This document shows positions 48,881 to 60,050 of a stretch of DNA of 64,000 bases, in pieces. Position 1 is the stretch's first letter. Each line of letters begins with the position of its first letter. The notes under the pieces are model-generated. The model worked only from the letters and a program-made list of their open reading frames with translations. It was not told the origin of the DNA and made no database searches. Source of the DNA: Marasmius tenuissimus (Eukaryota; Basidiomycota; Agaricomycetes; Agaricales; Marasmiaceae); the NCBI GenBank assembly GCA_029532415.1, contig JAQOTA010000034.1:434001-498000 (forward strand), in the 5' to 3' direction. Made by a program: the position numbers and the translations under genes.

Positions 48881-51243
48881 TCAGTGCGCGGTGGCTCTGA
48901 TGGTATCCTCTGCTGCTTTGCTCCTGGGCTTTATCTCACATCGGAAGGGTGCCGGAATACTGTACCGAGCAGTCAGTCATCGCGATAGTTTCACCGAAGA
49001 GATAGGGAGCCTACCAAGCCAAGGAAGAAACGTATTCGTAAGAAGGTTCGATGATGTTCCCATCTTCGTCCACCGCGTTGGAGATGTCGAGGGTAGCGAG
49101 CATCGTAGCGATACAAATCCAAATAGCATGCCAGTTCATGTGTCGACCGGGGCATTTCCTAAAGTCTTGTGAGAGGGGGTCCGGGAAAACGAACGATGAG
49201 TCCGGGAAGCTTACCGCCTTCCAAAGCCAAAGAGAATCTCTGCCGGATCTTTGACACCAGGATTTAACTCGCCATCTTCTCCGACGAATCGCTCGGGTTT
49301 GAAGGATTGAGGATCCGGATAGGTGTCTTCGTTATGTAGCATTGCCCTAGGTTTTCTCGTTCAGGATCTACATAGCGTTGGAGATAAAAAGTGGAGTGGG
49401 ACACGCACCATATATTCGGAACCATGATCGAACCCGACGGGATCCTGTAACCTTGATATACGTCTTCTGCCACGGATGCGTGAGGAATCCCTGAGAGAAT
49501 TGATAATGAGTACTGAGGCCTCAATGAACAACCGAGGAGGGGAGGTTACAGTACCTAAGGGAGTGACCGGTTGCCACCTATACACTTCTTTCACGATCGC
49601 GCTAACGAACGGGAGGTCCTTTTCGTCAGAGAAGCGGGGGAGTTCGCCAGGAGGAACAACAGAGTCTATCTCGGCTTGGGCTCGCTTTTGTGCGGTGGGA
49701 TTAGCGAGCATCGCGAGGATAAAGGTCGAAATTGCGCCAAAGGTCTTGGAGATGAAAAGGGGGAAAAAATCAGTACCGCCGGCATTACATCCAGATGATA
49801 CTTGTCGAGCTTACAGAATCGGTCGCTCCTAAGTATGTAAGTATTGTGGCAAGTATTCCAATCGTCAGCTCCTGAGTGTTGGTAGCAACGGTAAGACCGT
49901 AGAGCGACTCACCCGTGTACATCGTCGCGGCAACATTCTTGATTATGCGCTCTTGTTTCGCCTTGTCTTCTGCGGTATCCACTTTCTCAAGGCTGTAAGA
50001 CGTGAAGGAGGGAGTTGCCGTTCTGTTTTCCTGTAAATACGTCAGTACCAACGTCATGAGAGAAAACAAATTACTTCTCCGAACAATTTGCTGTACTGCG
50101 GCAGCGAAGGGCATCTCGCGCATGATAGTAGAAAATCTCGCCCATTCCTTCGCTTTGCGCTTGAATCCGGCACCTTCGAGCGAAAATGTCAAGTAAGAAC
50201 ATGAGTTGGATGAGAACGATGCTAAAGAAAGGAGGACGGACCAGGAAACCACTCAGGCACATGCTTCAGGAATGGTATGGACTCGACCAAGAAGGCCCCC
50301 GGAGCGATGCCCAAGCCCAAAGACTCGAGGGCGCGTTCAGACGCTGCGATGTAAGGGTCATTTTCTGGGAGGACATCGATACCGTATGCGATGCCAAGGA
50401 TAGTGGAAGCAGCGAGGCTAGTCCAAAGTCGGTAAGTCAGGGCCGATGCCTAAGTGCGAGCCCACAGCTTACTGTCGGATATGCCCAAGGAAGTCCTTCG
50501 GGTCGTCCAAGAGTCGGCGGATAAAAGCATGAGTTTTCTGCATTTCAAGCGGCTGGAAGCGCTCGGCTTTGGTCGGACGGAACTCTTGTTGAAACAATTG
50601 GCGTTGAGCTTTCCTACGCGTAGAGAAACGTGTCCCAAAATATAGGCGTTCAGTCTCCGACATCCATATGTGTCGGTTGTGAGGCGTACCATTCATCACC
50701 TGAACCGCTAGTCAGCGAGCCTGAACGCGAGAGGTTGTAGATCGAGAAACGTGCAAGGTTCACTTACCATACTCCATAAGGCCAAATGAGTAATTCCAGC
50801 CCATTAATTCGTTCACCATGACGAGTCGCGGTCTCCGGGGTAACCATGAGCGTCGCGGTGAAAGACTATTTTGACAGGACCTACCGATTAGAGTGAATGC
50901 GACCGTTTTTATCCAAGAGGTCTTCGGCGACTTCCGTGCTGTTCAAAACGACGATGGACGTGCCCGCAACTTCGACATGGATAATATCCGAGTCTGACGC
51001 GACGTGTCACGGTCAGTGCTTGGTTTTGGCGTGGTAATGGGAAGGAAGGTCACCTAGTTCTTTGCACCATTTGGCGTACGTCTCCCATTCGAATTTGAGT
51101 GGCATGTCGAGCAGATTCCCGATGAGCGGAAGCTTTCTTGGTCCGGGTGGAAGTGGAAGTCCATTGCGCGAACGCGATTTGGAGAGTTTCGCGTACAGGA
51201 CGATCAAAAGTATCGCTATAACGGAGGGGATTGGGCCGAGCAT
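48881..51243 (-). CDS. cytochrome P450 monooxygenase
   Basis: ER-anchored heme-thiolate monooxygenase; the substrate is unknown. Fourteen exons: 51054-51243, 50885-50993, 50768-50832, 50690-50699, 50473-50613, 50242-50417, 50085-50173, 49913-50030, 49815-49828, 49555-49744, 49409-49490, 49215-49346, 49015-49158, 48881-48959 (512 aa). Features in order: N-terminal anchor (MLGPIPSVIAILLIVLYA), hinge LPLPPGPRKLPLIGN, helix C region YGDEWKAQR, I-helix GGATDST, ExxR at E357-R360 (KEVYR), PERF and the heme loop FGFGRRKCPGRHM with C441. Exons 4 and 9 are only 10 and 14 nt. The I-helix motif departs from the usual AGADTT. It resembles mushroom CYP64/CYP5144-like enzymes, but I cannot place the family. 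Confidence 0.93.
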
Positions 51244-51572
51244 AGAGAGAGAAAGGAGGGGTTGGTAGACACGAGAAGACGAACGGACAACTGTAGAGGT
51301 GGGGAGGCTAACGTATATATACACCTGCAGGCTTCAGGGTTCTGTTGCAAATTACCTTGGAGTGATATCCGAGCTTCACGAGGCCCACCCACATTCTCAA
51401 AGGGAGTTAGATCTCGATAGAAGAGAAAATTTTCCAATTACACGAGGCTAAAAACTCCGGCTAACATATCGTGAGTGACAACCCTAACAATGTATGAAAC
51501 CTATTGGCAGGATGATGAGTCCAGAAACTCCGATTGGATTCAGGGGGATCACCTACACGAAAATAGGTCTAG
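51244..51572. other. intergenic, P450 promoter
   Basis: Upstream of the P450 and downstream of ATG22, both on minus. It has an AT-rich element (gtatatatacac) about 70 bp from the P450 start. Confidence 0.4.
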
Positions 51573-53602
51573 TTAAGATCTGTCCGAGCTCCCGTATGTA
51601 TATGCTTGTGCGTCCCTCCTACCCACAGTTACGTCTACGGTCAGCATGATCGGTACGGACATCATTATCATGGTATATAGGAAAAAGAATGAATATCGGA
51701 TGTTCCCCGTCAAGTCCGAAATAAGACCAACAATCAAGGGTCCGACGAAGGAGCTGGACTGCAGGTTTTGTGTCAGCCCACCAATGATAATCCGGCCCAC
51801 AAGATAAGCGACGTACTTTGTCCGTGATCGAGAACAACGCGTACCACCGAGCTTCTTCTCCAGGTGGAATGAGTTCGGCATAGGAGGCACGAGCATATCC
51901 TTGAAATGCACCGTACATGAACCCTACATCATCGAGTCTCGTAAGCGAAAACTTCCCGCCGCGGCCATTATGATTGTGAATACCGCACCAAAGTAAACCG
52001 CCAAGCCGAACATTTCACCTTGGGTTGTGAGTCCGCCAAAGTGGCTTGATTCTTGAAAGATCTTCAGGAAACCCAAACATCCATACGCTGGGACGAGCGA
52101 AGCGAGAACGAGGAGAATGACAAGGATTTTGAGGTTACTCCATTCGAACCGTCTTTGCATTTTGGGCCAGACGAGGGAACCCAAAATTCCTGACAATGGA
52201 GTGATAACCCCAATTATTATCAGCGCGGAGGGTTCCATCTTCAGAACCGTTTTCCCGAAAAGAATAGCGGTCGAAGAAATGGTGGTGAAGCCTGGAGATA
52301 TCGAAGGGCTGTAGTGAGATACAAAAACGCCTCGGAAAAAATGACGAACCATCAGATATCAAGAACCAAGCTGCCAGGTATCTGAATGTATTGCGCAAGC
52401 GCTTTATTTCCGTCCACCGCAACATGCCGCCTAACCGCCTCCACGCAGCTAATATTTCCCTCCCCGAGCTCCACTTCCCTTCCTGCACGTCAGTATTGCG
52501 TGTCCATACGGCCTCCGCTTCGAGATTCTCTCTTGCATTTCCAGCACCAGGGAGCCACAAAGCGGCCGGGATAGAGAAAGCCGCCCACCAAATGCCGCTC
52601 AAGCCAATCGCTAAGCGAAGCGCGAAAGTCGTCCCTTTCATTTTAGTGACGGGGACGAGGGCGATAATAAGGAGGCATATGCCAGCGGCGTAGCCCAGCG
52701 CAATTCCCAAAGAAGATATACGGGAGGTGGCACGAGATAGCTCGGCGTCATACCGCGTTTTGATGTCGCTGATTTTGGCTGAATGAGTCCTCTGGATGAG
52801 CGGTTGGTCAGAATTAAGCTCGTCCTCCTCCTCATGAGGTTCGGAAGCTTCCTCCGTGCTCTCGGCCTCACGCAACTCTTCCTGTATCTCTACGACTTCC
52901 GGCGAAGCTCTCGCTAAAGAGGGAAGGTATGCATTCATTGCGACGATTGAGACACCAAATCCGACGTTTGCGATGATAGCAAGACATGCCGAGAGGAGCC
53001 AAATTGGAGAGGATGATGGTAGTGCGAGGAATAACACGGCCGCAAACGCCCCTGCAAAAGCAAAGCTGAGAAGCAAACGTTTGCGGTGGTGGGCTGGTTC
53101 AAAGCGTATCAGAAGAGTCCCAGAGCCTCATTGGAGTGACCACATACGACGGTCAGCGATTCCACCAACTGATATTACGGTGAGAGCCTGGAGGGCGACA
53201 GATATCGAGTAGACATATAAGCTATATGGGGAGATAAATGAGCCTCAGCATATCACATAGATTAATACCCAAAGATAAACACACCTGAAGCTTGCACTGT
53301 CTATCCAGAACCATCCAATCTTCACGACACACCGGTCACCCCCCTCTGGCACTTCTTGATCTGTATTCACGGAGTTCACACACCGCGTCGTCCGGTCTGA
53401 CTCGAGATATCCATTATCTCGAGCAAACTGCTCCAAGCAAATAGGCAAAAATAGTGTTAGGGAAACGATAACGAAGACCTCGCTGTCAAATACGGTAAGT
53501 AAATACTATGTTGAACGGGTCAAGACACACGAGTACGTACCTAGCAAACGCATAGCTAAGCCATCCATGTAGCTTTCGCTTGAAGGTAGAGTCTGACTGC
53601 AT
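51573..53602 (-). CDS. ATG22: autophagy-related protein 22 (vacuolar amino-acid effluxer, MFS-like)
   Basis: Vacuolar membrane protein that exports amino acids released by autophagy. Exons: 53541-53602, 53285-53482, 53148-53221, 52350-53093, 51989-52291, 51817-51923, 51573-51758 (557 aa). Typical landmarks: HGWLSYAFASEVFVIVS, FLPICLEQFARDNGYL, IGWFWIDSASF, LYVYSISVALQALTVISVGGIADR, NVGFGVSIVAMNAYLPSLA, TSRISSLGIALGYAAG, RLRNTFRYLAAWFLISDG and GAFQGYARASYAELIPPGEEARWYALFSITDK. There are about 11-12 hydrophobic helices, with a long acidic loop in the middle (EELREAESTEEASEPHEEED). The start at 53602 is the simplest; an upstream exon with another hydrophobic helix could be spliced to 53596. Confidence 0.92.
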
Positions 53603-53998
53603 GATAAATGAGTCGGGCAGCCTCAATGGAACATGGTGATGTGGGGAAAGTCGAGAGACGCGCGGCGGGCCGGGCGCAGCAGCCAGTCACAGACTCACAG
53701 CTTGGACCGCGACCACCATGATCATGCAGACGACAATAATCTCCATCGAGAACCATCTTTCGGAAGCCGTTTCCACCTCGCTTTCATTTTCTGCCGCACT
53801 AGCGGTCGACGCGAACAGTTCTGAATTCTTACTCGCTCACGGGTGACTCTCGATAAGGAATCAGGTCACTTGCAGGGGGTCACTTGCTACTGAAGGAAAG
53901 GCTTCGCAGGTCACAGGAATGGCACATTCCGTTTCTGTGGGGTATTTAAGTTAGCCCTTCCAGAATATGTTTCTCACTCTTTCCTCCAACTCGACCCA
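53603..53998. other. divergent intergenic region, ATG22 / aldolase
   Basis: Shared upstream sequence. It contains a possible extra ATG22 exon (about 53703-53757, minus) that would code MEIIVVCMIMVVAVQA. Confidence 0.4.
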
Positions 53999-55251
53999 AT
54001 GTCACCAGAAGCAACTCTCAACCAGAATGACGCTGTAATCAACGGAGGAGGTCACGGCACCAAAACCAGTGCTCATGTTGAGCTCGATAAACTTCAGCAG
54101 ACTCCTTTCGATCGTCTCTGGCGCGGAGATAAGGAAGGAAAAGTCACCCTCACAGGTATTCCCAAGTTCGAGGACAAGTACGAGGAACGCGAGTGGATCA
54201 AGGTGTGTGCTCCATCCCAGTTGCATGGGGCAGGCTCGGGCTCAGACTGGTTATTCGTCAGGGTCATCTGGCCGCCGCCTTCAGATTTTGGGGCAAACAA
54301 GGCTACGGGATCGAGGGAACCGCCGGCCATATCACGGTTCGTGATCCTGTACTGACTGATCACTACTGGTAAGCCTGTCGCCCTAAAGATATCCTCTGAC
54401 CTTCAACTCATTGTGAGGTAGGATGAACCCAATCGGAGTACACTATTCTTGCATCTTCGTGAGTTTTTTTTAGGTTGGACATCTGACACTCACTCGCTAT
54501 GCTCAACAAACATAAAGAAATCCAACCTAGTCCTGGTGGGCCCGGATGGCCACGTCTCTCCCCACGGCGCGCAACTGCCCATCAATACTGCAGGATATTG
54601 GATTCGTGAGCCGCTGAAATCATCCTCGAATCCATTTTCTTAACTTCGCCTATCAGATTCCGCCATTCACAAGGCTCGCCCAGATATCGTCGCTGCCGCT
54701 CATTGTCACTCCTTCTACGGAAAGACTTGGTCTGTGTTCGGCAAACCAATTGACATCCTGCAGCAAGATGCTTGCGTCTTCTATGACAATCTCAGCGTAT
54801 ATGACAGCTACGGGGGGATCGTTCTAGCCTCTGAGGAAGGAGACAATATAGCAGCAGCTTTGGGACCTACAAACAAGACCTGCATCCTGAGGAACCACGG
54901 ACTGCTCACGCGTACGTACCTGCTGGAAACTATCGATCAGCACAGACTGACGACCGGTTGGCAGTTGGGAACACCATCGATGAATGCGTCTACTTGTTTG
55001 CCTTGCTTGACAGGCACTGCAAACTCCAACTAATGGCCGAGGCTACTTCCGCAGCCAGAAATATCCCCATAGTCCCTATCGATGAAGAGGATGCAAAGTA
55101 CAACGCCCAAACTGTGAAAGACCCCGACGTCTTGTATTTTTCGGCGAGTCTTCCGGCCTCTCGCACCTATTTTCATGCTGAGACTACTCTTAATCGCAGT
55201 TCCAACCCGAATATAACCTACTGGTTCAGGAGACCAACGGCACTTTCTTGA
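53999..55251 (+). CDS. class II aldolase/adducin-like protein
   Basis: Zinc-dependent aldolase fold, as in L-fuculose-phosphate aldolase and adducin head domains. Exons: 53999-54202, 54262-54368, 54422-54458, 54518-54605, 54657-54911, 54965-55251 (325 aa). The metal ligands are visible: H161-C-H163 in AAAHCHSFYGK and H226 in RNHGLLT. Other signatures are GHLAAAFRFWGKQGY, GTAGHITVRDP, YWMNPIGVHYS, LVLVGPDG and GNTIDECVYLF. Cytosolic, with no signal peptide. Many fungal paralogues exist with unknown substrates, so a specific reaction is not claimed. Divergent from ATG22 with about 400 bp between the starts. Confidence 0.92.
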
Positions 55252-55548
55252 ATTAGTTCTTCAGAAATGTAGCTAAGTGTACTAATGGACATGTATGGGC
55301 GTTTCGGTCTGAAAATTGAATGATGTCTATCTGCTATCCTCTCTGAGTCTCTCGCAAAACCGCGTCTCAATTAGCACGGAGATACCTTATCGCCGTGGAC
55401 CAGACTCTCATTTGACTTCCCGAGTTCCCCAGAACCCGGGTGACATCTATCTTTGCGCCATGGGGACACGGTATTACCAGTGGCTCTCCTACATAAATGA
55501 AGGTCGGTCAAAGTTCCCGGGCTTGCGTCCTTCCACTGCCTCGCCAAT

Positions 55549-57333
55549 ATGGTCTTTCAACAGGCCGATCTCGTGTGTGTCAAAATCAACGTCTAAATTT
55601 CGAGTTACCAATTCGAGATATTTTCTAGTGTAGGTCCCTCATTGATAGGAATATTCGTCAATCTTCTCCTCTTTGGAGTCGTGTTAAGCCAGGCCTGGGC
55701 TTATATTACAGGATTCCCTAAGTTCGTCACTTCTTCACAATAACCTGGATCTATTATTCGATGCACAAATCCTGACCGTCCCTCGTCTGATTCTCAGGGA
55801 TCCATTGTGGCTGAAGATCTTCGTGGGTCCGACTCCACTGACAATGTGCATATTCTGAACCTAATTTTAGACCGTTGTGTTACTGGGGGTGGATGCTTTT
55901 GGGACAATCGTCATGTTGTATTGGATTTACCATACGCTCGGTACGCTTTTCCTTCCTCTATGATGATCGATGATGTCTCATGCTGATCAACCTTGTCGTT
56001 CAGTTGTCAACTTCGGTACGGACTGGTTCCAGTTTCTTACTTTCTGGCGAACCGGAGACTCACTGTAACAATCCCAAAGCGGATATGAAAACATTGATGA
56101 TGCTGAACTGGAGTAGGTGCCTCTCACGACCGTCAAAACAGTTTGAATGGTGTTGAATCGAATCGCAGTGGCGTCCATCGGTCCGTCTCGCTTCCAGATC
56201 TCCTCGAACAATCAGCCTAATCGTTTTCCCTCCCGTTGATTAGTACCGTTTATAACTGTGCGTCAATCAGGTGCTGTCTCGAAACATGCCAAGCTGGCGG
56301 TTGACCTGGTTCTTCTCAGAGTATCATGTCCTTCATGACACAATCATATTTCATCCGGCGGTTGGCTTCATTTACCCAGTCCTTCTACGTGCCTGCAGTC
56401 TTCGCGCTACTCTCAGTAGCCTCTTCAGGTGAGTTGCCCCCTACACGATCTTACGTTGTCGCTCAGCTCACCCGATGGCCCGTCGATACGCTGTAGCGGC
56501 CGGGGTGGCACTATTCGTTCTCTTTATTATGCACAGAAACTCTGATTATCTGACGATCGGAGGGATTCATCTCATACGGATATTGACTAAGGTCTGGCTC
56601 GTACCAACGTGAGTTGCAACATGTCCATCAATCGAGCCTGCAAGCTTTATTGCTCATTTCCGCCCTCCAATCTCCGTTGCTACGATAGAGTTCTCGTGGA
56701 TACAGGTATCGCGGGTACTTTGGTCTGGCATCTGGTGTGTCTTCATTTCGCGGAAACTTTGCCCGAACTAATGACAGGCGTCTTAGCACAAATCCCGGAC
56801 GGGCCTTGCCCACACAGACGTGTTGATAAACATGATCATAAGGGGTAAGGCGTCCATAGTCCTCGGCTTCTTCCTTCACTGAACCTAGGTGCAACCCAAG
56901 TTACGATTCCTACAGGATTGGTGACGGCCATTGTAGCAACTGTCGAACGTAGGACCAACTACCTCCTTTCCGCGATGGAACTGACGAGCCGCGTCCCTAG
57001 TCATTCTTTTCCTTGCACTCGAAGTAAGCCACCAACCTTGGTAGGGACGATCGCTAACGTTTCCTATCCGAAAAGGGCAAATCAAGCGCCTATATCGGTC
57101 TAGCAATAGCACTGTACCAGCTATATCCATTGACCATGTTGTTCAACCTGAACGTGCGGAGCCACTACCGGAATCTCAACAGCACAGAGGTCATTTCTGG
57201 AGGCGATCTCTCATTTCGAGTGACGGTAGGTGATGGATCCATAGAAAGAGGTAGCATGATCCGACGATTGCAACGTTTCTAGGTTCAGGAGCAGGAAGAA
57301 AGTCGTTCAGGCGACGTGAGCAGCGGTCAGTGA
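55549..57333 (+). CDS. DUF6534-like integral membrane protein
   Basis: Seven-helix family restricted to mushrooms, receptor-like in topology but of unknown function. Proposed exons: 55549-55574, 55629-55721, 55798-55822, 55871-55940, 56004-56015, 56080-56112, 56244-56257, 56320-56428, 56497-56608, 56689-56734, 56787-56844, 56916-56992, 57076-57189, 57283-57333 (279 aa). Matching segments: VGPSLIGIFVNLLLFGVVLSQ, TVVLLGVDAFGTIVMLYWIYHTL, SIMSFMTQSYFIRRL, FYVPAVFALLSVASS, LIRILTKVWLVPT, HTDVLINMIIR, GLVTAIVATVE and ALYQLYPLTMLFNLNVRS. Three or four exons are tiny. The donor at 56993 (gtccct) is weak, so that junction is the least certain. If some junctions are wrong, the gene may be decaying. 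Confidence 0.68.
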
Positions 57334-57582
57334 GCGGTACGGACGGCTCGCTAGAGGGCCGAACCAAGTTTTCTCGTCTTCCTCGACCCCCTTCAGGAAT
57401 TGTTCTTATTCCGAAACGCCTAACCCCGTGTCGATGTTTGCCGTTCTTGGCATCGTACCGCTAAAGCCGTGAATCTTGTCGGAGGAAGAACTCACTCAAA
57501 AAGAACATCGCTGACCAGAACCAGGGATATATTACACACAGGGCGATGAGACAAGACTTAGAAGTGATAGATGATGTGTCCG

Positions 57583-58110
57583 CTAGTGTATGGACGTTCG
57601 TGAATAACATGAGGGCATAGAGCCGCCGAGCTGAAAGAGATCTTGAATCAGTAGATTTCGTAAAGAAAACGTTCCGGCTACGCACCTGCTGCAAAAATGC
57701 ATCCAATTGATCTCCGTCATCCATTCCCAACCCCGCCGGAGTGTCTTCAGGACTGACCCTAGTCCCATCGTATACAAATTTGAGTGTACCTGCGAGAAAA
57801 AAATGAGAACATGGGATTTCATGGGTTTAATGGTGTATAATGACCAGGGTCCTTGCCAAATTTTTTCTGTCACAAAACGGTGAGTCAGCTGGCCACTTGT
57901 GTGCATCTGAGCGGATAATTCCTCACTTCAGCAGCCTCGAACACTTTCTTGAATGCCATCGTCGCCTTCACCTTTATCTGGATGGCTATCATTGTCACCT
58001 CTTGTTAGAACAATGATCATGGATCGTGAAGAGGAGATTCTTTGCTTACTCGAGCCATCGTGAACGATGGTGATACCGAGCTTGGGCTTCTCCTCAGGTT
58101 CTGCGGTCAT
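57583..58110 (-). CDS. SMT3: SUMO, small ubiquitin-like modifier
   Basis: Ubiquitin-fold modifier attached to lysines of nuclear proteins. Exons: 58050-58110, 57927-58000, 57845-57866 (22 nt), 57686-57789, 57583-57630 (102 aa). The N-terminal tail MTAEPEEKPKLGITIVHDGSK is followed by KVKATMAFKKVFEAAEKKFGKD, TLKFVYDGTRV, PEDTPAGLGMDDGDQLDAFLQQLGG and a 12-residue C-terminal extension (SMPSCYSRTSIH) that must be removed by a Ulp/SENP protease after G90. The acceptor at 58001 was chosen to restore the KVTMIAIQIKVKAT frame. The fold looks complete. Confidence 0.95.
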
Positions 58111-58573
58111 GATCAAGTATCTAGGTGGGTCGAATGGAGAGGTTCGTGACGCGACGAGGGCAACGCGTTGTGGACGCGACCAAGGCACGGATGGTAGGGA
58201 TTGTGATGGCGGAAAGCAAAAGAAAAACGTGACCGTGACTGTATATTCCGAGATTTTGTGACGAAACGCGACTCCTGCGTTGATCCTCTCTTCCACGGTA
58301 CCGATCCTGACGACCAAATGATCCACTTCACGCTTCCAGTCCTGGGTATCAAGTCGAACGTATTTTATAAACGAAGATACACGAATCCTAGGGTGGGATA
58401 GACGTAAAAGAGCCGACGAATTCCATGGTATGTTGAAGGAAGCCTATTATGCTACAGTGATATAACGAGGCAACGATAAAAATACAAGCTGAAGGACAGA
58501 TTAAGATACAGTAATCCCCGGAGGGCGAGGCACGAATACAAGATGGAAACAGATCTGAAAGTCAAATAGGGTT
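58111..58573. other. intergenic, SUMO upstream region
   Basis: An open frame runs upstream of the SUMO ATG on minus but without another ATG near the start. The rest is the 3' flank of the HMG gene. Confidence 0.4.
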
Positions 58574-60050
58574 CTAGTTGAGCTCAACCATTCCCTCGAA
58601 CAACCTCTGTTCTTCGGTGATTGGGATATCAAAGCTCAGATACTCTCCTACTCCTTGGCAAGCGTGTTCAGCGAGACCCATCTCGAATCTCTCCAAGGCG
58701 CTGGTACGCGCTACCGCCTCCAGACTGTATTCCCCGAGGGGGGTATCATGTACGGAACCATAATGGGGGAACTCATGCGTAATGGAAGGATGGTGGTCTT
58801 CGGGTATAAAGTTCATTTCGGGCTGAATTGAAACGGGTGCTTGAGCAGCAGGGGAATGAATTTGGGACTGGTTGCTACTGTGCGGGGAGGCGTGACAAAG
58901 GAAGGAGTCCGATGACCACGAATTGTGCGACAGTAGTGGAGGGGGGAGCGGATGAGGGACCGAAATATGAGCATCTTGTCGGTATTCACTGCCATCCCAG
59001 TCAGCGAGAGCCGACGATACAGCAGCCAGAGGCGGAACGTTATAGGCAAACTCGGGATGGCTGGGTTTCGGGTACGAATAATGAAGGCCGGACATGGGCC
59101 TGGCGTCGTACCTGCTTGAATTCTGTTAAGAGAGAAACAAAAGTAAGGATCAGAGTACTCTCGGTGGAGGTGGACCAAGTGCTTACGAAAATTTGCTCTG
59201 AGAATCCCAATTCTTCAGGTCCCATCGACTGTGAATGATTGGGCCCAGATACCACCTCCTGGAGCTCGCTATAAGACGCCGCCCGTCTCAGTCCGTGTGG
59301 CACACCTCCTAGTGCGATAGATGGTTGTTGGTAACGCTGGAAGGGAAATGGCGGGACTGAGACTGATCTGCGGCGGGATTCGAGAACGGGCTCTGCGTGA
59401 GCACTCGGGAAGGGTTGCAGATAACCAAAGGGACTGTTGTGATTATCGGTAAAGGAAAGCTCGCTTTCTGCTTTACATAACTTGAGACGTTTGGGGGCTC
59501 GGCTTGAGCTCGATGACGGGGCTGGTGACAAGGGCCCCTTCACGAGTCGTCCATTAGGAATGCGACCCTTCCTCTTCTTTTCGTTTCGAGTGGGTCGATA
59601 CCGATAGTCCGGATGGTTTTTCTGATGCTCGACTTTCTCCTCGTCAGCTCGGCGCTCGTACTCTGCCTTTTCGCTCGGGTCGAGTTGTCGCCAAGCTTCC
59701 CCCGCACGTTTGGAAAGTGACTTCTCAGCCGTTTTCGGCGAGGGAGGACACGCCTCCGTCCCCCCACGCGAATGTTTCTTGATGAAGTCTTGTCGAAAGA
59801 TGAAGAAGCAGTTCTGTGGGCGGGGTACCCAGTTTGCTTGTCGTTTACGAGCAGAGTGAGGCTTCGGAGACGCTGGTAAGACCGTTCCTGCAGAGGCGGC
59901 GGGCGAAGGGAGGCTCGACGAAGCGGATCGGGGTGTGGCAAGATAGTCTTCCTCTTGCGATGGGGAGGCCTTGCAATGAACTACCCCGTTGGATGGGGAA
60001 GGGCAGGAGTTGTCTTCCCCAGTCTCCGGGGACCAACCGAGAATGTTCAT
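58574..60050 (-). CDS. HMG-box transcription factor
   Basis: Exons 59187-60050 and 58574-59122 (470 aa). The first ATG of the frame is at 60050 (MNILGWSPE). A single MATA/SOX-type HMG box spans about residues 78-155: VPRPQNCFFIFRQDFIKKH, then KSLSKRAGEAWRQLDPSEK, AEYERRADEEKVEHQKNHPDY and RYRPTRNEKKRK. A basic KRLK patch acts as a probable nuclear signal. The rest is Ser/Pro/His-rich, with no other domain. Similar proteins control sexual development or carbon responses in basidiomycetes. The gene is not next to recognisable mating-type homeodomain genes here, so it need not be a mating-type gene. Confidence 0.88.
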
